Assembly: GCA_027625915.1 (NCBI GenBank)
Contig: JANTQA010000072.1
Location: 3,286,001 to 3,350,000 of the forward strand
Reading direction: 5' to 3'
DNA from: Anaeramoeba flamelloides
Taxonomy: Eukaryota > Metamonada > Anaeramoebidae
Length of the DNA: 64,000 nucleotides
The translations under genes and the position numbers were made by a program. The notes below the pieces were generated by a model that did no database searches, was not told the origin of the DNA, and was given only the letters and a program-made list of their open reading frames with translations. Positions 1 to 11,211 of this stretch are shown here, in pieces; the first letter of the stretch is position 1; each line of letters opens with the position of its first letter.

Positions 1-412
1 TAAAAAACTTACAAAAAATACCCACAAAAAATATCAATAATAATAAATTCAGAGTGTGTTAAAAATTTTAGAGAGAGAAAAACAAAAAAATTACATTGAA
101 AAATTTGTTTAAATTCTATCAAGGGATATTAACCAATCAAATGGTTAGATAACATTGAGTGATTTTATTTGAGTTCTTCTTATTTTATAGAACTTGGTGA
201 AAACTTAATATCAATTGTTGAAAATAAATATTTCGATTGAAAGAAAAAGGTTACTTAATCCAAAAAATAAAATGTAAGTAAAAAACTAAAAAACAATTAA
301 ATGATTTTCATATTTTTGAAAAATCAAAATATTTCCAAATTGAAATAAATTGTATTATTGTGATTCTGTTAATTGCTTTTACAATGTGGAAGTTTATGAA
401 TTTTAGTTTTAT
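1..412 (-). mobile_element. Inverted-repeat element family C, copy C5 (left part cut by window)
   Basis: Minus-strand copy of a roughly 530-bp non-autonomous element also present at 25.0, 33.1, 41.8 and (minus) 61.6 kb. The shared tract includes the CACAATAATACAATTTCATT block and the ATTTGATCGATCAAT block seen in the other copies. The copy runs off the left edge. No coding capacity is seen. Confidence 0.6.
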
Positions 413-597
413 TATAATTAATCGGAAAACTAATCCATCAAAAATATCATTTACAGGATTGAACTTGACCACAGAGAAGCGTAAATAAAAATAAATTACA
501 ATCGGGGGCAAACTATAATATTATTCTTGATTTGTATATCCCTAAAAATCGGATGTTAGTGAAATATTACTATATTTTGTAATCTTCAATTAAAAAT

Positions 598-1115
598 GAT
601 CTTTGTATTAGTAAAAACCCCAGCGAATTTCAGAAAAAACATGAACTTCGCAACAAATTTGAACGTTGTGCTATCAATTTCCAGATAGAAAAGTTGTACA
701 ATATCTTACTTAAATTTCTCATGAAATGTAGACTAGTTGTTAAAAAATTCACTTTTTTTAAAAAAAATAAAAAATTATAGAATATTTTATTTGTACAAAT
801 AATTTTCACATTTTGGAAATATAATCAAAATAAAACTATTTCTTTGAATAGGAAACAAAACTAATCAGTCTTTGTGTTTCTGTGATAATCCCATAGATCT
901 TGAAATTAAAAAGTTTTTAAAAATAGTTACTTTTAGGTTGTTCTAAATAGGTGTTTTTTCAAAAAATATTGATATTTTGAATTTCTATTTTTAGATTTGG
1001 AAAAGGATTTAAAAAAATTCTTCATTAATGAAAATTTTTTATTACGATTTTTTCTAAAAAATGTAAATGTTTGTTATTCAATTACATTTTTTCAAAGATT
1101 TTTTTTGGCTGACTG
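598..1115 (+). mobile_element. Inverted-repeat element family I, copy I1 (partial)
   Basis: About 500 bp aligning by eye with 2411-2945 (shared blocks: GTATTAGTAAAAA, AACTAATCAGTCTTTGT, TTTTTAGATTTGGAAAAGGA). The terminal inverted repeats seen in copy I2 are degraded here. No open frame of note. Confidence 0.6.
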
Positions 1116-1258
1116 AACTAGTTATATTTGAATAATAAATGTAAAAAAGTTCGCTTGATTATTACATTCTATGACTCCTATTTTTCTTTAACTGGTAAAT
1201 ATTATAAGAAAGAGATTTGGATTTGTTTTTCTATTTATTTGTTTGGCACTTTTCTGTG

Positions 1259-1296
<38 letters not shown>

Positions 1297-2304
1297 GAAT
1301 GAGTGAATGAACGAGAAGTCCTAAATGAAGGAATTTAGTTTAATTAAAAGAGATGATCTGTGAATACCCTCCCATTCAAATTTCAAATACGGTATAAATT
1401 AAATTATCATAATTAAAATGTTATCTCCAAGTTTAATTAGGGGGCTTTATGAATTTCTAAAAATAATATTTTTCAATGTTTTTTTTTTTCAAATTCTAGG
1501 CTTTATTTAACAATTATCAAAATATTTTGGAACTTGAATTGTAATTTTTCATTTTTTGATGGAAAATGGGAGTGATATAATGTTTTAATAATTCTTCAAT
1601 AATCCAAGTTGGTGGTACGATCTTCATATATTAAGAAAGATCTAATTAGGTGAGAGTTTCTCTAATCTTTCTTGTTGGAAATAATTCTAATCAACTGGGA
1701 CTATTTTGAGATTAAATATTTTAAAACAGATATCACATTTTGATTCTTTTTTGAAAATAAAATCAAATAATTCTTTTTTTGATTCCCAAGAATAAAATAT
1801 TCTTTTTTTTCTTCCAATGATAAGTCTAGACTTATTTCTTGTTTACATTCAATTTTTTAAAGAATCACATCATTCTCAAAATTTAATCAGTAATAAATTA
1901 TTTTTTTTCATTTATTTAAGAATCAAAGAGAATTTAATATATCTCAAAGAAATATATATATGAGGTTTTTTTTCTCGAGATTTTAGTTTTCATCATCTTT
2001 TTGTCAATCCCATGGTTTTTAAGTTTATTCCTGAGAAGAAAATTGATTGACTTTGAAATCTAATCAAAAGATTCTTTTTTTTTTAATAGAGTTTTGGCAC
2101 CAAATAAAAATAAATTTTTTGATATTTATTTAAAATCAGAATAAAATAATTTTTTATGTTTTTGAAAAATTATATTTCAAAGGCTTTAAGAAGTGGAAAA
2201 TGTTTGATAAAAATTGATTCCATAGGAATCATTTTAATATTATGATTTATAATTTTCATTATTGTGATCTTAAGGTATTAGCGTCTACTAAGGAGAAGCC
2301 TACA
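1116..2304. other. Gene-free AT-rich stretch
   Basis: No coding frame or recognisable repeat family. It contains a (TA)n run at about 1264-1292 and many poly-T runs. Confidence 0.5.
1264..1292. repeat. (TA)n microsatellite
   Basis: Uninterrupted alternating TA over about 29 bp. Confidence 0.9.
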
Positions 2305-2988
2305 CTCAAAGTATGTTGTTATTGGAGCTAACCACATTAGTGTTACATGGTTCAAATGTCTCTAAAAAATCGATTGCAAAGTAGTAATATTTGTTGATCT
2401 CATCAATTAAAAATGATCTATGTATTAGTAAAAAACCCAGCAAATTCAGAATAAAATCTGCATTTTGCCATAAATTTAAAGATTTAATTATCAATATTCA
2501 GACTAAAAAGTCATAAAATATCTTTCTTAAATTTGTGGCAAAATGTAGATTAGTTACTAAAAAATTCGTTTTTTTTTAAAAATTAAATAATTAACGAATA
2601 AAGTTTTTTGACAAATTATTTCTCAAATCATGGAAATATATTGATGCTATAAGTAGACTTATCAAAAGCAAACAAAACTAATCAGTCTTTGTACTTTTAT
2701 GTTGATGATTATTGAGTTAATCTTTGAAATTCAAAAATTCTAAAAATAGTTACTTTTGGAAGTTCTAAATCTAAATTATTAAATACCAGAATACTGTATT
2801 TTGGGTTTCTATTTTTAGATTTGGAAAAGGAATTAAAAAAAAATTTTTCAAAATGAAACTTTTTTAATTGTGATCATTAGTAAAAAATGTAATAATTTAT
2901 TGTGAAATAAGATTAATAATAATTTTTTTAGAGCTATTTGAACCATGGTCCACTAATACCATTTACACCCAATTACAACATACTTTGA
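2305..2988 (+). mobile_element. Inverted-repeat element family I, copy I2 (complete)
   Basis: About 680-bp element with long terminal inverted repeats of about 65 bp. The left end begins TCAAAGTATGTTGTTATTGG and runs to the block CATGGTTCAAAT before a poly-A; the right end, on the opposite strand, repeats TCAAAGTATGTTGTAATTGG and CATGGTTCAAAT. Related copies lie at 598-1115, 17546-17815 (minus) and 63340-63827. It carries no transposase, so it is a non-autonomous DNA element. It ends about 130 bp before the uS4 start codon and so occupies that gene's probable upstream control region. Confidence 0.7.
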
Positions 2989-3119
2989 TTATAGAGAAAT
3001 CTATTGTGACACTAATCCCTTAAATGTCCAAAAATCGAATCATTGTGAGAACTCTAAACAATTTTTTTACTTTTCTTCCTTAAAAAATAAAAAAGTATTT
3101 CTATTAGTTTTTTGATAAA

Positions 3120-3977
3120 ATGTCCCGAAGAAAATCAAAAACATTTAAAACACCACGTCGTCCATACCAAAAAGAAAGATTAGATCATGAATTAAAAGTT
3201 GTAGGAAAATATGGACTTCGAACAAAAAGAGAAGTATGGAGAGTTCATTATACACTTGCCAAAATCAGAAAATCTGCAAGAAACCTCCTTACACTTGAAG
3301 AAAATGGTTTGTTCTTTGAGTTTTTTTTTTTTCTTTACAATCTTTTTTTCATTCTGCTTTTGCTTTCTTTTTTTTTTTTTTTACTTTCTCCGATTTTTTT
3401 TTTCTTTTTGGATCGATTTTTTTTTATAAAAAAACCAAAACAAACCAACTGTATTTTTATCAACTCAACTAATTTCTGACTTTACCAATTCCTAAAATAA
3501 AATTTTTTTTATTTTATTCTTTTTTTGTTTAATCTTTCTCTTAAAATAATGTTATCTGTTGTAACATTCCAAATACAAAAAAAAAAATTAAAATAAAAAG
3601 ATCCAAGAAGAATTTTTGAAGGAGCAGCACTTTTAAGAAGATTAACAAATCTTGGAATTCTCGACGAACAGAAACAAAGACTTGAATATGTCTTGACACT
3701 TACCATTGACGATTTTCTCGATCGAAGATTACAAACACAAGTATACAAATCAGGACTTGCAAGATCCATTCACCACGCAAGAGTACTCATTAAACAAAGA
3801 CACATCTCTGTTGGAAGCCAATTAGTTAATGTCCCATCTTTCATGGTCAAAATTGAATCACAAAAACACATCGGCTTTTCTTCAAAAAGTCCATTTGGCG
3901 GTGGAAGACCAGGTAGATTAAAAAGAAAATTAAACGTCATGAGAGGAAATAAAAACGAAGAACAAGAAGAAGACTAA
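3120..3977 (+). CDS. RPS9: Small-subunit ribosomal protein uS4 (RPS9), two exons
   Basis: Cytosolic 40S protein that binds 18S rRNA early in subunit assembly and shapes the mRNA entry and decoding region. Exon 1 is 3120-3306 and exon 2 is 3601-3977, giving 187 residues against about 194 in animals. Exon 1 carries the conserved [15 protein letters not shown] and KREVWRV blocks and stops inside the Asp codon of the invariant DPRR motif; exon 2 resumes with that motif. The S4 RNA-binding domain lies at about residues 105-170 ([25 protein letters not shown]). The Gly-rich GGGRPGR motif and an acidic tail follow. The 294-nt intron starts GTTTGT and ends in AAAAAG with no pyrimidine tract; the codon split forces this acceptor. 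The start follows an A-rich leader (ATAAAATG). It stands alone, with a transposon remnant ending about 130 bp upstream. Confidence 0.96.
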
Positions 3978-4524
3978 ATTGAAAAATTAGACAGAGAGAA
4001 AAACTCTCAGATTTTTTTTTCTTTTTGAATTTGGTGTTCTAAAATTTTTCATCAAAAGAACAAAAACAAAGAATTTTCATACATTCCGCTACATTAACAC
4101 AAAACAAAAAAAAAAAAAACTTAACTCTTTCTAAAAGAAACCACTTTAGAATAATTGTTTTTTTGATTTTTTTTTTGATTTTTTTAATTTTTTTGATTTT
4201 TTATGTTTTTCAATCAGCCAAACCAAAAATCATGTGAAATTAGGAAAACTTATCTAACCTAATAAACAAATCCCACTAAAGCACACCTTATATAATTTAA
4301 CTGCACCGAACCTATCCTTTCAAATATTCACTATTGTGGAAAAAAAACCTCAATTGGAAAAAAAGATTAACCAGATTTTTAATCGTCAATCTTTATAGAA
4401 CCTGAAAATGAAAAGTAAGATCTATTAAAATAGAAAAAAAAAATTGATCAAAAACCAACAAACTTGATTTAAAAATCATTTTGAAAATGAATTATTCCTT
4501 TTTTTGTAAAAAAATTATCTAAGA
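3978..4524. other. uS4 3' flank, no gene seen
   Basis: AT-rich and homopolymer-rich sequence without a coding frame; it must contain the uS4 3' UTR and polyadenylation site, which I cannot place. Confidence 0.5.
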
Positions 4525-5100
4525 ATTTGGAATGGATATAAATATTAATAAAACTTTAAAATCAAACCAATTGTCAGAAATAAAATATTTAGGAATTTGG
4601 CTTGAAAAAAAAAATATTTAAAAAAAAAACTTGAAAAAAGTAAAAGATAATTTTAAAAAAATAAAAATCACTTTGAGCTAAAAAAATTAGAAATGAGTGT
4701 AAAAGTTCAAATATTCAAATCAATATACTTTAGTCAATTATTCTCGGATTAGTTATTTTTAAATTCGATTAAAAGAGAATTTTGACTCAATAGATGTATG
4801 GATATATAAAAAAGTAACTAAATTTTTAAAATTAATCTAAATTCTCCTAAAATAATTCATAAAATTGGAGTAAAGATTGATCAAGCAGGAATCTCAATTT
4901 ACAAAAGAAGATATAAACTCAAAAAAAAAGAAGAAATTCTAGATTTTGGACCTATTTCAGAAAAATTTAAAGTTTTCAAAAAAAGATAATGAAAATATTA
5001 ATTGTGAAAAAGAAAATTTAAAATTATTTGATACAAATCCAAATAAATCTTTAATCAAAACTTACTAATTAATAGTTCTGGATCGAAAATTCAAGAATTA
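4525..5100 (+). mobile_element. LINE (non-LTR retrotransposon) remnant, reverse-transcriptase thumb region
   Basis: Conceptual translation contains GMDINI, KT and, about 15 residues on, IKYLGIWL, the typical end of the palm and start of the thumb of non-LTR reverse transcriptases. K-rich helices follow, interrupted by many stops. A second copy of the same family at 56895-57560 shares DNA blocks such as AAAATATTTAGGAATTTGG and AAAAGAAGATATAAACTCAA. This is a decayed 3' portion; no 5' region, endonuclease or target duplication was found. Confidence 0.6.
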
Positions 5101-6520
5101 TTCAAAAATATAGGTATAATAATAATTTAAAATTTCCAAAAAAGTGTGGACATCTTTTTTTATTTAAATATCTTTTTTCAACCCAATTGTAATAAAACTA
5201 TTTAAATATACCAATTTATTAATAATATTTTTTTATTCACAAAAACAATTCAATTTGTTTGTGAGTATAATCTTACATAAATTGATTGTAAAAAAAATTC
5301 TGATTGTAATTTTTTATGCTATTTTTTAGCAGTTAAAAATTGATGAATTTTTTTTTTTCTGATCGAAAAAATCGTTTTTCAAATTATATCTTACAATTGA
5401 AAAAATTTCAAATTGAATTCAAATATTATAACGGTATTATATTGTCAAAAAAAATCATTTGTACCCTTGCCATCTTACAGTTTTTTTTTCTGAAAATGAC
5501 TTTTAATTTTTTCTCTACAAAAAACACAATTTTTTTTTTCATTTTTTTAATCGATTTATTATGAAATAACTACCCTAAATATCAAAATAATAATTATTAT
5601 TATTTCTCTTAATTTTTTATTATTAATTAACAAATAGTTCCACTATAAAAAGATGATTTTTAATGAATTTTTGTTAAAAAAGGGGTTTCAACTTTTTGAG
5701 GAAAGGCCTTAATATCAAAAAAAGTCTATTTGGTTGAGTATTTAGTTTTTCATAAAATCAAAAAAAAAAAAAAATGTTTAATCTTTTTTTTTTTACTCAT
5801 TTGTTTCAAAACCGGGTTAACATAAATCTGTCTTTTTAATTCTTGTTTTATTGTAAAAATCTATTACTTTTTCAAATTAAAATGGAAGATAAAAAAAAGA
5901 TAAAAGTACTTTTCCTGAAATTTTCGGTTTTTTACTGAAATATTTTTTAATAACTAAAAAAAAAAAAGAAAACTCAAGAAAACTATACTACACTTTTACA
6001 AAACTCAAAATAATTAATTCAAATCTCTGATTTTTTTACTTTCAAATCAGAAAAAAGTAAAAATATTTTTTTTTTAAAATTTGTGAAAAAAATAGAATCA
6101 TTTATCATATTTTCTATCTATTTATTAAAGATTACTAAATCTAAAAAAATCATTTAAAAAGAATAGAACTCATATCCATTTAAAAATTAAGAAATTTAGC
6201 AAATTAACAAATCAGCAAATTAGATATTATTATTTTTATGCTAAAAAAACAGAATCAAATATTGTGATTCAGACAATAGATACTCTAATTTAGAATTTAA
6301 AATGAGATACCTAACATTTTAATTGGACTATTCAACCAGTAAAAAAAATTGAAAATTTTGGATTAAATAATTAATAAAAAAAAACATAAATAAGTAACTA
6401 TTAAAGAATACTATTTTCGATATTATTTAAAAAAGGCATCATTCTATATTTTAGTCATTAGTCAATGAGAAAACAAATTAAAACTTATCTCTGAAAATTT
6501 CAAACACAAATATAGAAATT
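5101..6520. other. Gene-free AT-rich stretch
   Basis: Only short frames dominated by poly-T (Phe) and poly-A (Lys). No recognisable gene, RNA or repeat family. Confidence 0.5.
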
Positions 6521-7170
6521 TGAGAAGTACATTAAAGTGTTGTAGAGTACTTTCAAGTGCCTCTTTTTTTTTTTTTTTGAAATTAAAAGAAAATTTAAGA
6601 AAATTTCTTATTATTTTTGAAAAAAAAAATAAATTAAAAAAACTTTTCCAGACTTCAAAAGAATAGAGTAAAAAAAGGATTTAACACAATTCTTTTGAAT
6701 TTTGGAAAACTACCACCAAGTGTCCATCAAGTATGGTGGAATGCTTATGTTTTCTTTTTTATTTATAAAATCAGTAGATTTCTAAATAAATACAGTCAGT
6801 TTCACTTTTAAGGCACAAACTTTCAAGCAAATTTAAGGCACAAAAAAAATCTCAAATTAAGGTACAAAATTCAGATTCTAGTAAAAATAAATTGTAAAAA
6901 AAAAAAATTACAAATTTTGTGCCTTAATTTGAGATTGTTTTTAAGCCTTAAATTTCGTTGAAAGTTTGTGCCTTAAAAGTGAAACTGACTGTAGTAAATT
7001 AAAAAATATCTAAGAGTAGTTTCCAGAATTCAAAAGAATAGAGTAAAATATTTTATCTTACCGAATTCTTTGGAAATATGGTCAGTTAAAGTAAGAACCT
7101 AGGTTTTTTAAAATTTAAGAAATAAACTGAAAATTTAATAATTTTTTGATTTATTTCTTAAATTAGAAAA
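6521..7170. repeat. Family H repeat copy split by a nested MITE
   Basis: Shares the blocks TTCAAAAGAATAGAGTAAAA, GTAGAGTACTTTCAAGTGCC and AAATAAACTGAAAATTTAAT with 59985-60600. It is interrupted at 6793-6991 by a younger family A MITE. Ends are not defined. Confidence 0.4.
6793..6991. mobile_element. Family A MITE, copy A1 (best preserved, near-palindromic)
   Basis: 199-bp element starting CAGTCAGTTTCACTTTTAAG and ending in its exact reverse complement. The inverted repeat continues inward (GGCACAAACTTTCAA) and nearly the whole element folds into one hairpin around a central A/T tract. It is flanked by TA on both sides (6791-6792, 6992-6993), the target duplication of Tc1/mariner-type transposases. 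It has no coding capacity. Other copies: 27707-27905, 42756-42956, 62516-62712. Confidence 0.88.
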
Positions 7171-7498
7171 AATATAACCACTAAAAGTTTAAATTAATTT
7201 CACGAATTCAAAATAAAAATAAAAAATAAATTTTTCCCCAAAATTATATCTATCTATATATATATATTTATATTTATATTTTATTTCTCACAAAAAAGAG
7301 TTTTTGGGGATGAGATCTAGCTCTTTTCTATATTTTAGTAGTGTTTTTTAAATAATTCCTGAATTTCAAAAGTTTTTTACAAAATTATGTTATTAATTTT
7401 AAATGGTAATACTTCCCTATTTATATACAATGGGGGGAACCTTAGAAGAAAATTAAATATTTTAAATGTCCATAAATTACATTTTATTAACCAATCAA

Positions 7499-7534
<36 letters not shown>

Positions 7535-8060
7535 TTGTGGTAAATATTTTCAATTTTCCAATTTCTATTTCTCCCTCAAGCCTCTTCATATCTATTTTAA
7601 AAAGAATAGAAAACTGAATACACTAAATATACTGAGAATTTTCCAATCTCTTTGGTAACTACTGAAAAAGAATAACAAAATAAAATAAAACAAATTTTAT
7701 GAAAAAAAAAATATTACATAATCAAAAAATCATTTTTTTTTACTCGGATAAATCAAATTTATTCTTTCATTAAATTTTCTCAATTCTTAATTATGAAAAA
7801 CTTAAAAAATTGTTTTTACAAGGAAAAAAATTACCGAAAAATGAATTTTTAAGAAAAAATATCCAAAGAATCTCATTCAAGCTAAAGGAACCCAAAAATA
7901 GTAAACAATATCTCACAAGACCTAAAATTTTTATCAGGGAAATGTACGATTATGCTTGTTCTGAATCAAAAATACTAATAAAATTTGAATGGTATGTTTT
8001 TTTCTTTTTTTCAGAAAAAATTTGTTTCTCTGAATTAGATTTATAACATCGAAAAAAATA
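7171..8060. other. Gene-free stretch with one unrecognised open frame
   Basis: It holds a pure poly-T run and, at about 7765-8046 on the plus strand, an open frame whose first 75 codons look less low-complexity than their surroundings (residues such as RPKIFIREMYDYACSES). The frame has no ATG start, no family match that I know, and could be a gene fragment or chance. Confidence 0.25.
7502..7531. repeat. Poly-T tract (30 bp)
   Basis: Thirty uninterrupted T residues, one of the longest homopolymers in the window. Confidence 0.95.
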
Positions 8061-8525
8061 TCTGTTCAGAAAAAAATCACAGTAAAAGATTTTTAAATGT
8101 TAACATTAGGAAATTGCTGTGCAATTTAGCTTTATTTAAAATCAAATCCTATTTATAAATAGCCTAATTTTTTATGAAGATAGTAATAAACCTACCTAAA
8201 GTTCATTAAAGTGAGGTGTATATAGAATACTGATTTAATTGTTTGATAACCTTTAGTAAATCTACTTTTTTTGAAAAAAAAAATAGAATTTTAAGGAGGT
8301 TTGCTATAAATTTGGGAAAAGTTATTTTCTTTGATTCTTGTTTTTTGATTGAATATATAGAGAGTTTTGAACAAGTGTAATTTAATTAATCATCATTCTA
8401 ATAAGTGGGTGAGCTATAATTTTAAAAGTGTGATTCTTATATAAAAGAATTTTTAAACAATTACACAAACAATTTTCCTAATATTAACAATTAAAAATGG
8501 TGTCTGGGATTATTTTGATGTCCTG
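8061..8525 (-). mobile_element. Family B inverted-repeat element, copy B3
   Basis: Reverse-oriented copy of the roughly 470-bp element best seen at 34037-34500. Internal blocks (ACCTAAAGTTCATTAAAGTG, AGTGTAATTTAATTAATCAT) match the reverse complement of B1 and B2. Terminal repeats are diverged. No protein is encoded. The 440 bp between it and CSN7 hold nothing else I recognise. Confidence 0.6.
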
Positions 8526-8965
8526 TATTTTTTTGAATACTATAACAATTTTAATTTATTTTATTATTAGGATCTAAATTAGCACCCTTTTCAAATACCA
8601 TGTCGAGAATTATGGTTTTTGTAAATTCTGTGATGTTCAAAAATTGAAATTTTCATTATTTTCAGTTTCAAAAAAATCCCCTTGCAAAATCATATTAAAA
8701 ACATTAATTGAAGTTTCTTATTGAATTAAATTTGTATCAAACGAAATTAAAGTACAAAATTTTATTTTATTTTATTTTGTTTTGTTTGAAATTTGTACTT
8801 ATTTTTTGTACTTTCAACAAAACTTAACAATTTGATTGGTATTTAAATGTTCAAAAAAAATTTTCATTTTTTTTTTATTTCTTTATTCCTTTTTATTGAT
8901 CAAGAACATTTGAATGATTTTTAGGTTTTGTTTTTTTTTAAATTTTTGTTTCTATCAATTGACGA

Positions 8966-10137
8966 TTAAAAGAATTTTCTAAATCTACCACCCATTCCAC
9001 CCATTCCCATCATTCCGCCCATTCTCCTTCTTCCCATAAATTCATCTTCTTCATCTTCGTCATCGTCGTCTTCAATTCCAAGGTATTGTTTGATTTTGAA
9101 AGCTTCTTGTTTTGATTCTGTGGTTAACAGAATGTTGATCCATTTTTTTTTATCGTCGATATCGCTATCAATTTTTTTCTTTTTTTTTTCTGTCTCTTCA
9201 GACATGAGTGTTGCAAATTTTCCTTTTTCGCTTAAGGATTCGAGAAGTGTCTCGATGTTTTTGAGCCAATCCTCTAAAACAGAAACTACTCCTCCTATTT
9301 CTCTAGGTGGAACATCTCTTCCCATAGTTTCCTGGACTTCCAACAAGGATTCCTTCTGATCTAATTTGGCTACAATTAGACCCATATAAATGCTATCAAT
9401 AATTAAATCTTCTAATTCTCTGACTTCGTTGATGCCTAATTCTTTTTGAAGTACCGAGTATGATACATGCTGTTGTTGTTTGTTCAGTTTTGGTTTTTAT
9501 TTTGTTTTTGTTTGTGTTTTTGTTGAAAAACAAAAAAAATTAAAAATTAAAAAGGTTGTTTTTTGTATTAAGGGAGAACAAAGTTCCAAGAAGATTAAAA
9601 AAAAAGAGAAAAAAAAAATAATAGCTTTTGAGAAGCTAAAGTGTGTTTATAAGATCGTCTTTATCCAAAAAAATAAAACCTTGGTTTTGGAAGGTGTATA
9701 AAGGAGAATTTTTTCTTTTTTTTTTTTTCATTTTGTTTTAGTTTTTGTTTTGTTTGTGATTTATTGTTCGTTTTTTTGGTTTGAAAAAAAAAAATTACTT
9801 TTGTAGAATAAGCTAAAGAAACAATAGTAAGCATCCTTAATTTATGAATTTGGAATTCTGTAATTTCAGGAAGTTCAGATTTCCTTTTTTGATAATCTTG
9901 AAATGTACCAAAAGCAAAAATTTCGAGTAATTCTACCCATTTTTTGTCTTCTGTCTTTTTAAGATTTTGTACGTTTTGTCGATTTAATATTTCTCCAAAC
10001 ACAAATAAATGTTTGCTGTTGATCGCACGTTTAATTATCGAAACAATTCCTTTCCCACTGCTGTTTTTTAATAAAATTTCAAATTCAATAAAGTGTTTTT
10101 TTGCAAAGGTTCTTTGTTTTGGACTGACTAATGCCAT
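8966..10137 (-). CDS. CSN7: COP9 signalosome subunit 7 (CSN7), two exons
   Basis: Scaffold subunit of the COP9 signalosome, which removes NEDD8 from cullins. Exon 1 is 10137-9799, exon 2 is 9469-8966; together 280 residues, the usual CSN7 length. The order of conserved blocks follows animal CSN7: VFGEILN, LLEIFAFGTFQDY, KLRMLTIVSLA at the end of exon 1, then SYSVLQKELGI, RELEDLIID, AKLDQKESLLEV and GRDV in exon 2, that is a PCI helical repeat plus winged helix followed by a C-terminal helix. The phase-0 intron (9798-9470, 329 nt) runs GTAATT to CAACAG and its 3' end is CAAA-rich. A frame extends 25 codons upstream, but the ATG at 10137 lies where the family starts. Unusual tail: an acidic run and then a short Met/Gly/Arg segment (MGRRRMGGMMGMGGMGG). 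eIF3m, another PCI protein, fits less well. Confidence 0.9.
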
Positions 10138-10675
10138 TTTAGAATTATTTTGAAACAAAAAAGAAAAAAATGAAATAATTCGAAGAAATTGGGGAAAAAT
10201 TCTTTGACACAAATAGTTTTGTAATGGATTCTTTTCTAAAAATGTACAAAGTCTATTTTCTGTCTTTATAGGTAATTTTTGAAAGTTAAAAAAAAATAAT
10301 AGTTTTGTTGTTGGACAATTATAATATCTATTTTTCTTGTATTGTTCTATTATAGGAATACTTATAAAGTATGAATTACATCCTAGAGGTACAACTTATA
10401 CTTACATCCCCTTTCAGATATTTAACCATGAAATCATAGATTTTGATGAATATTAATATTCAATAAGGATATTCAAATGAATTTGGTTTAGATTTGTTGT
10501 ATCAAGATTTTTTTCTTTACATATATTTAATAATTACTCAATTATTTTCAAAGGATGGGTATATCATTAAAAAAACTATTATAGTTTTATATTTTTACTT
10601 GAGTTCATATTTTCTACAATAAGAACAAATTTTATTTGAGTTTTTTTTTATTTATGCAAATAAGTAATGAAAAAA
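10138..10675. other. CSN7 upstream region, no further gene seen
   Basis: AT-rich sequence that must include the CSN7 promoter (minus strand). No motif can be assigned. Confidence 0.4.
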
Positions 10676-11149
10676 CCGGACATGAAAAGAATCCCTGACA
10701 AGATTTTTAATTGTGAATATTAGTGAAATTGTTGTATAATTTCTTAATATGAACAAATCAATCCCTTTTTTTTTAAGAACCCAACTTTTAAAATTATAAC
10801 TCACCCACTAATTAGAATGATGATTAACGAAATTTCATTTGTTCAAAACACTATTCAACCAATCAAAAAACAAGAGAATAAAAATAATCATTTTTAAAAT
10901 TCATTACAAACCTCTTTACAACTCAATTTTTTTTCTAAAAAAGTTGATCTGATTTATGCTATCCAACAATTAATTGAGTATTCTAGAGACACATAATTTA
11001 ATGTACAAGTTTAGGAGGGTTTATTACTGAGTTCATAAAAAATTAGGTTATTTATAAAAAGTATTCGATTTCTAATATTAGCAATTGCATAACATTTTCC
11101 CTAATTTTCATAATTTAAAAATCTTGTCAGGATTTTTTTTCATGCCTGT
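10676..11149 (+). mobile_element. Family B inverted-repeat element, copy B1
   Basis: About 474 bp. The left end CCGGACATGAAAAGAATCCC and the right end, read on the other strand, CACAGGCATGAAAAAAAATC are diverged inverted repeats continuing into TGACAAGATTTTT. The internal sequence matches B2 throughout. Non-coding. Confidence 0.75.
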
Positions 11150-11162
11150 GATTTTTTCACTA

Positions 11163-11164
<2 letters not shown>

Positions 11165-11208
<44 letters not shown>
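11165..11208. repeat. (TA)n microsatellite
   Basis: About 44 bp of uninterrupted TA dinucleotides immediately after element B1. Confidence 0.95.

Positions 11209-11211
<3 letters not shown>

Noticed and set aside
7377-7617. Two overlapping frames of 70-76 codons on opposite strands
   Set aside because: Both depend on the 30-bp poly-T tract and have no protein-like content.
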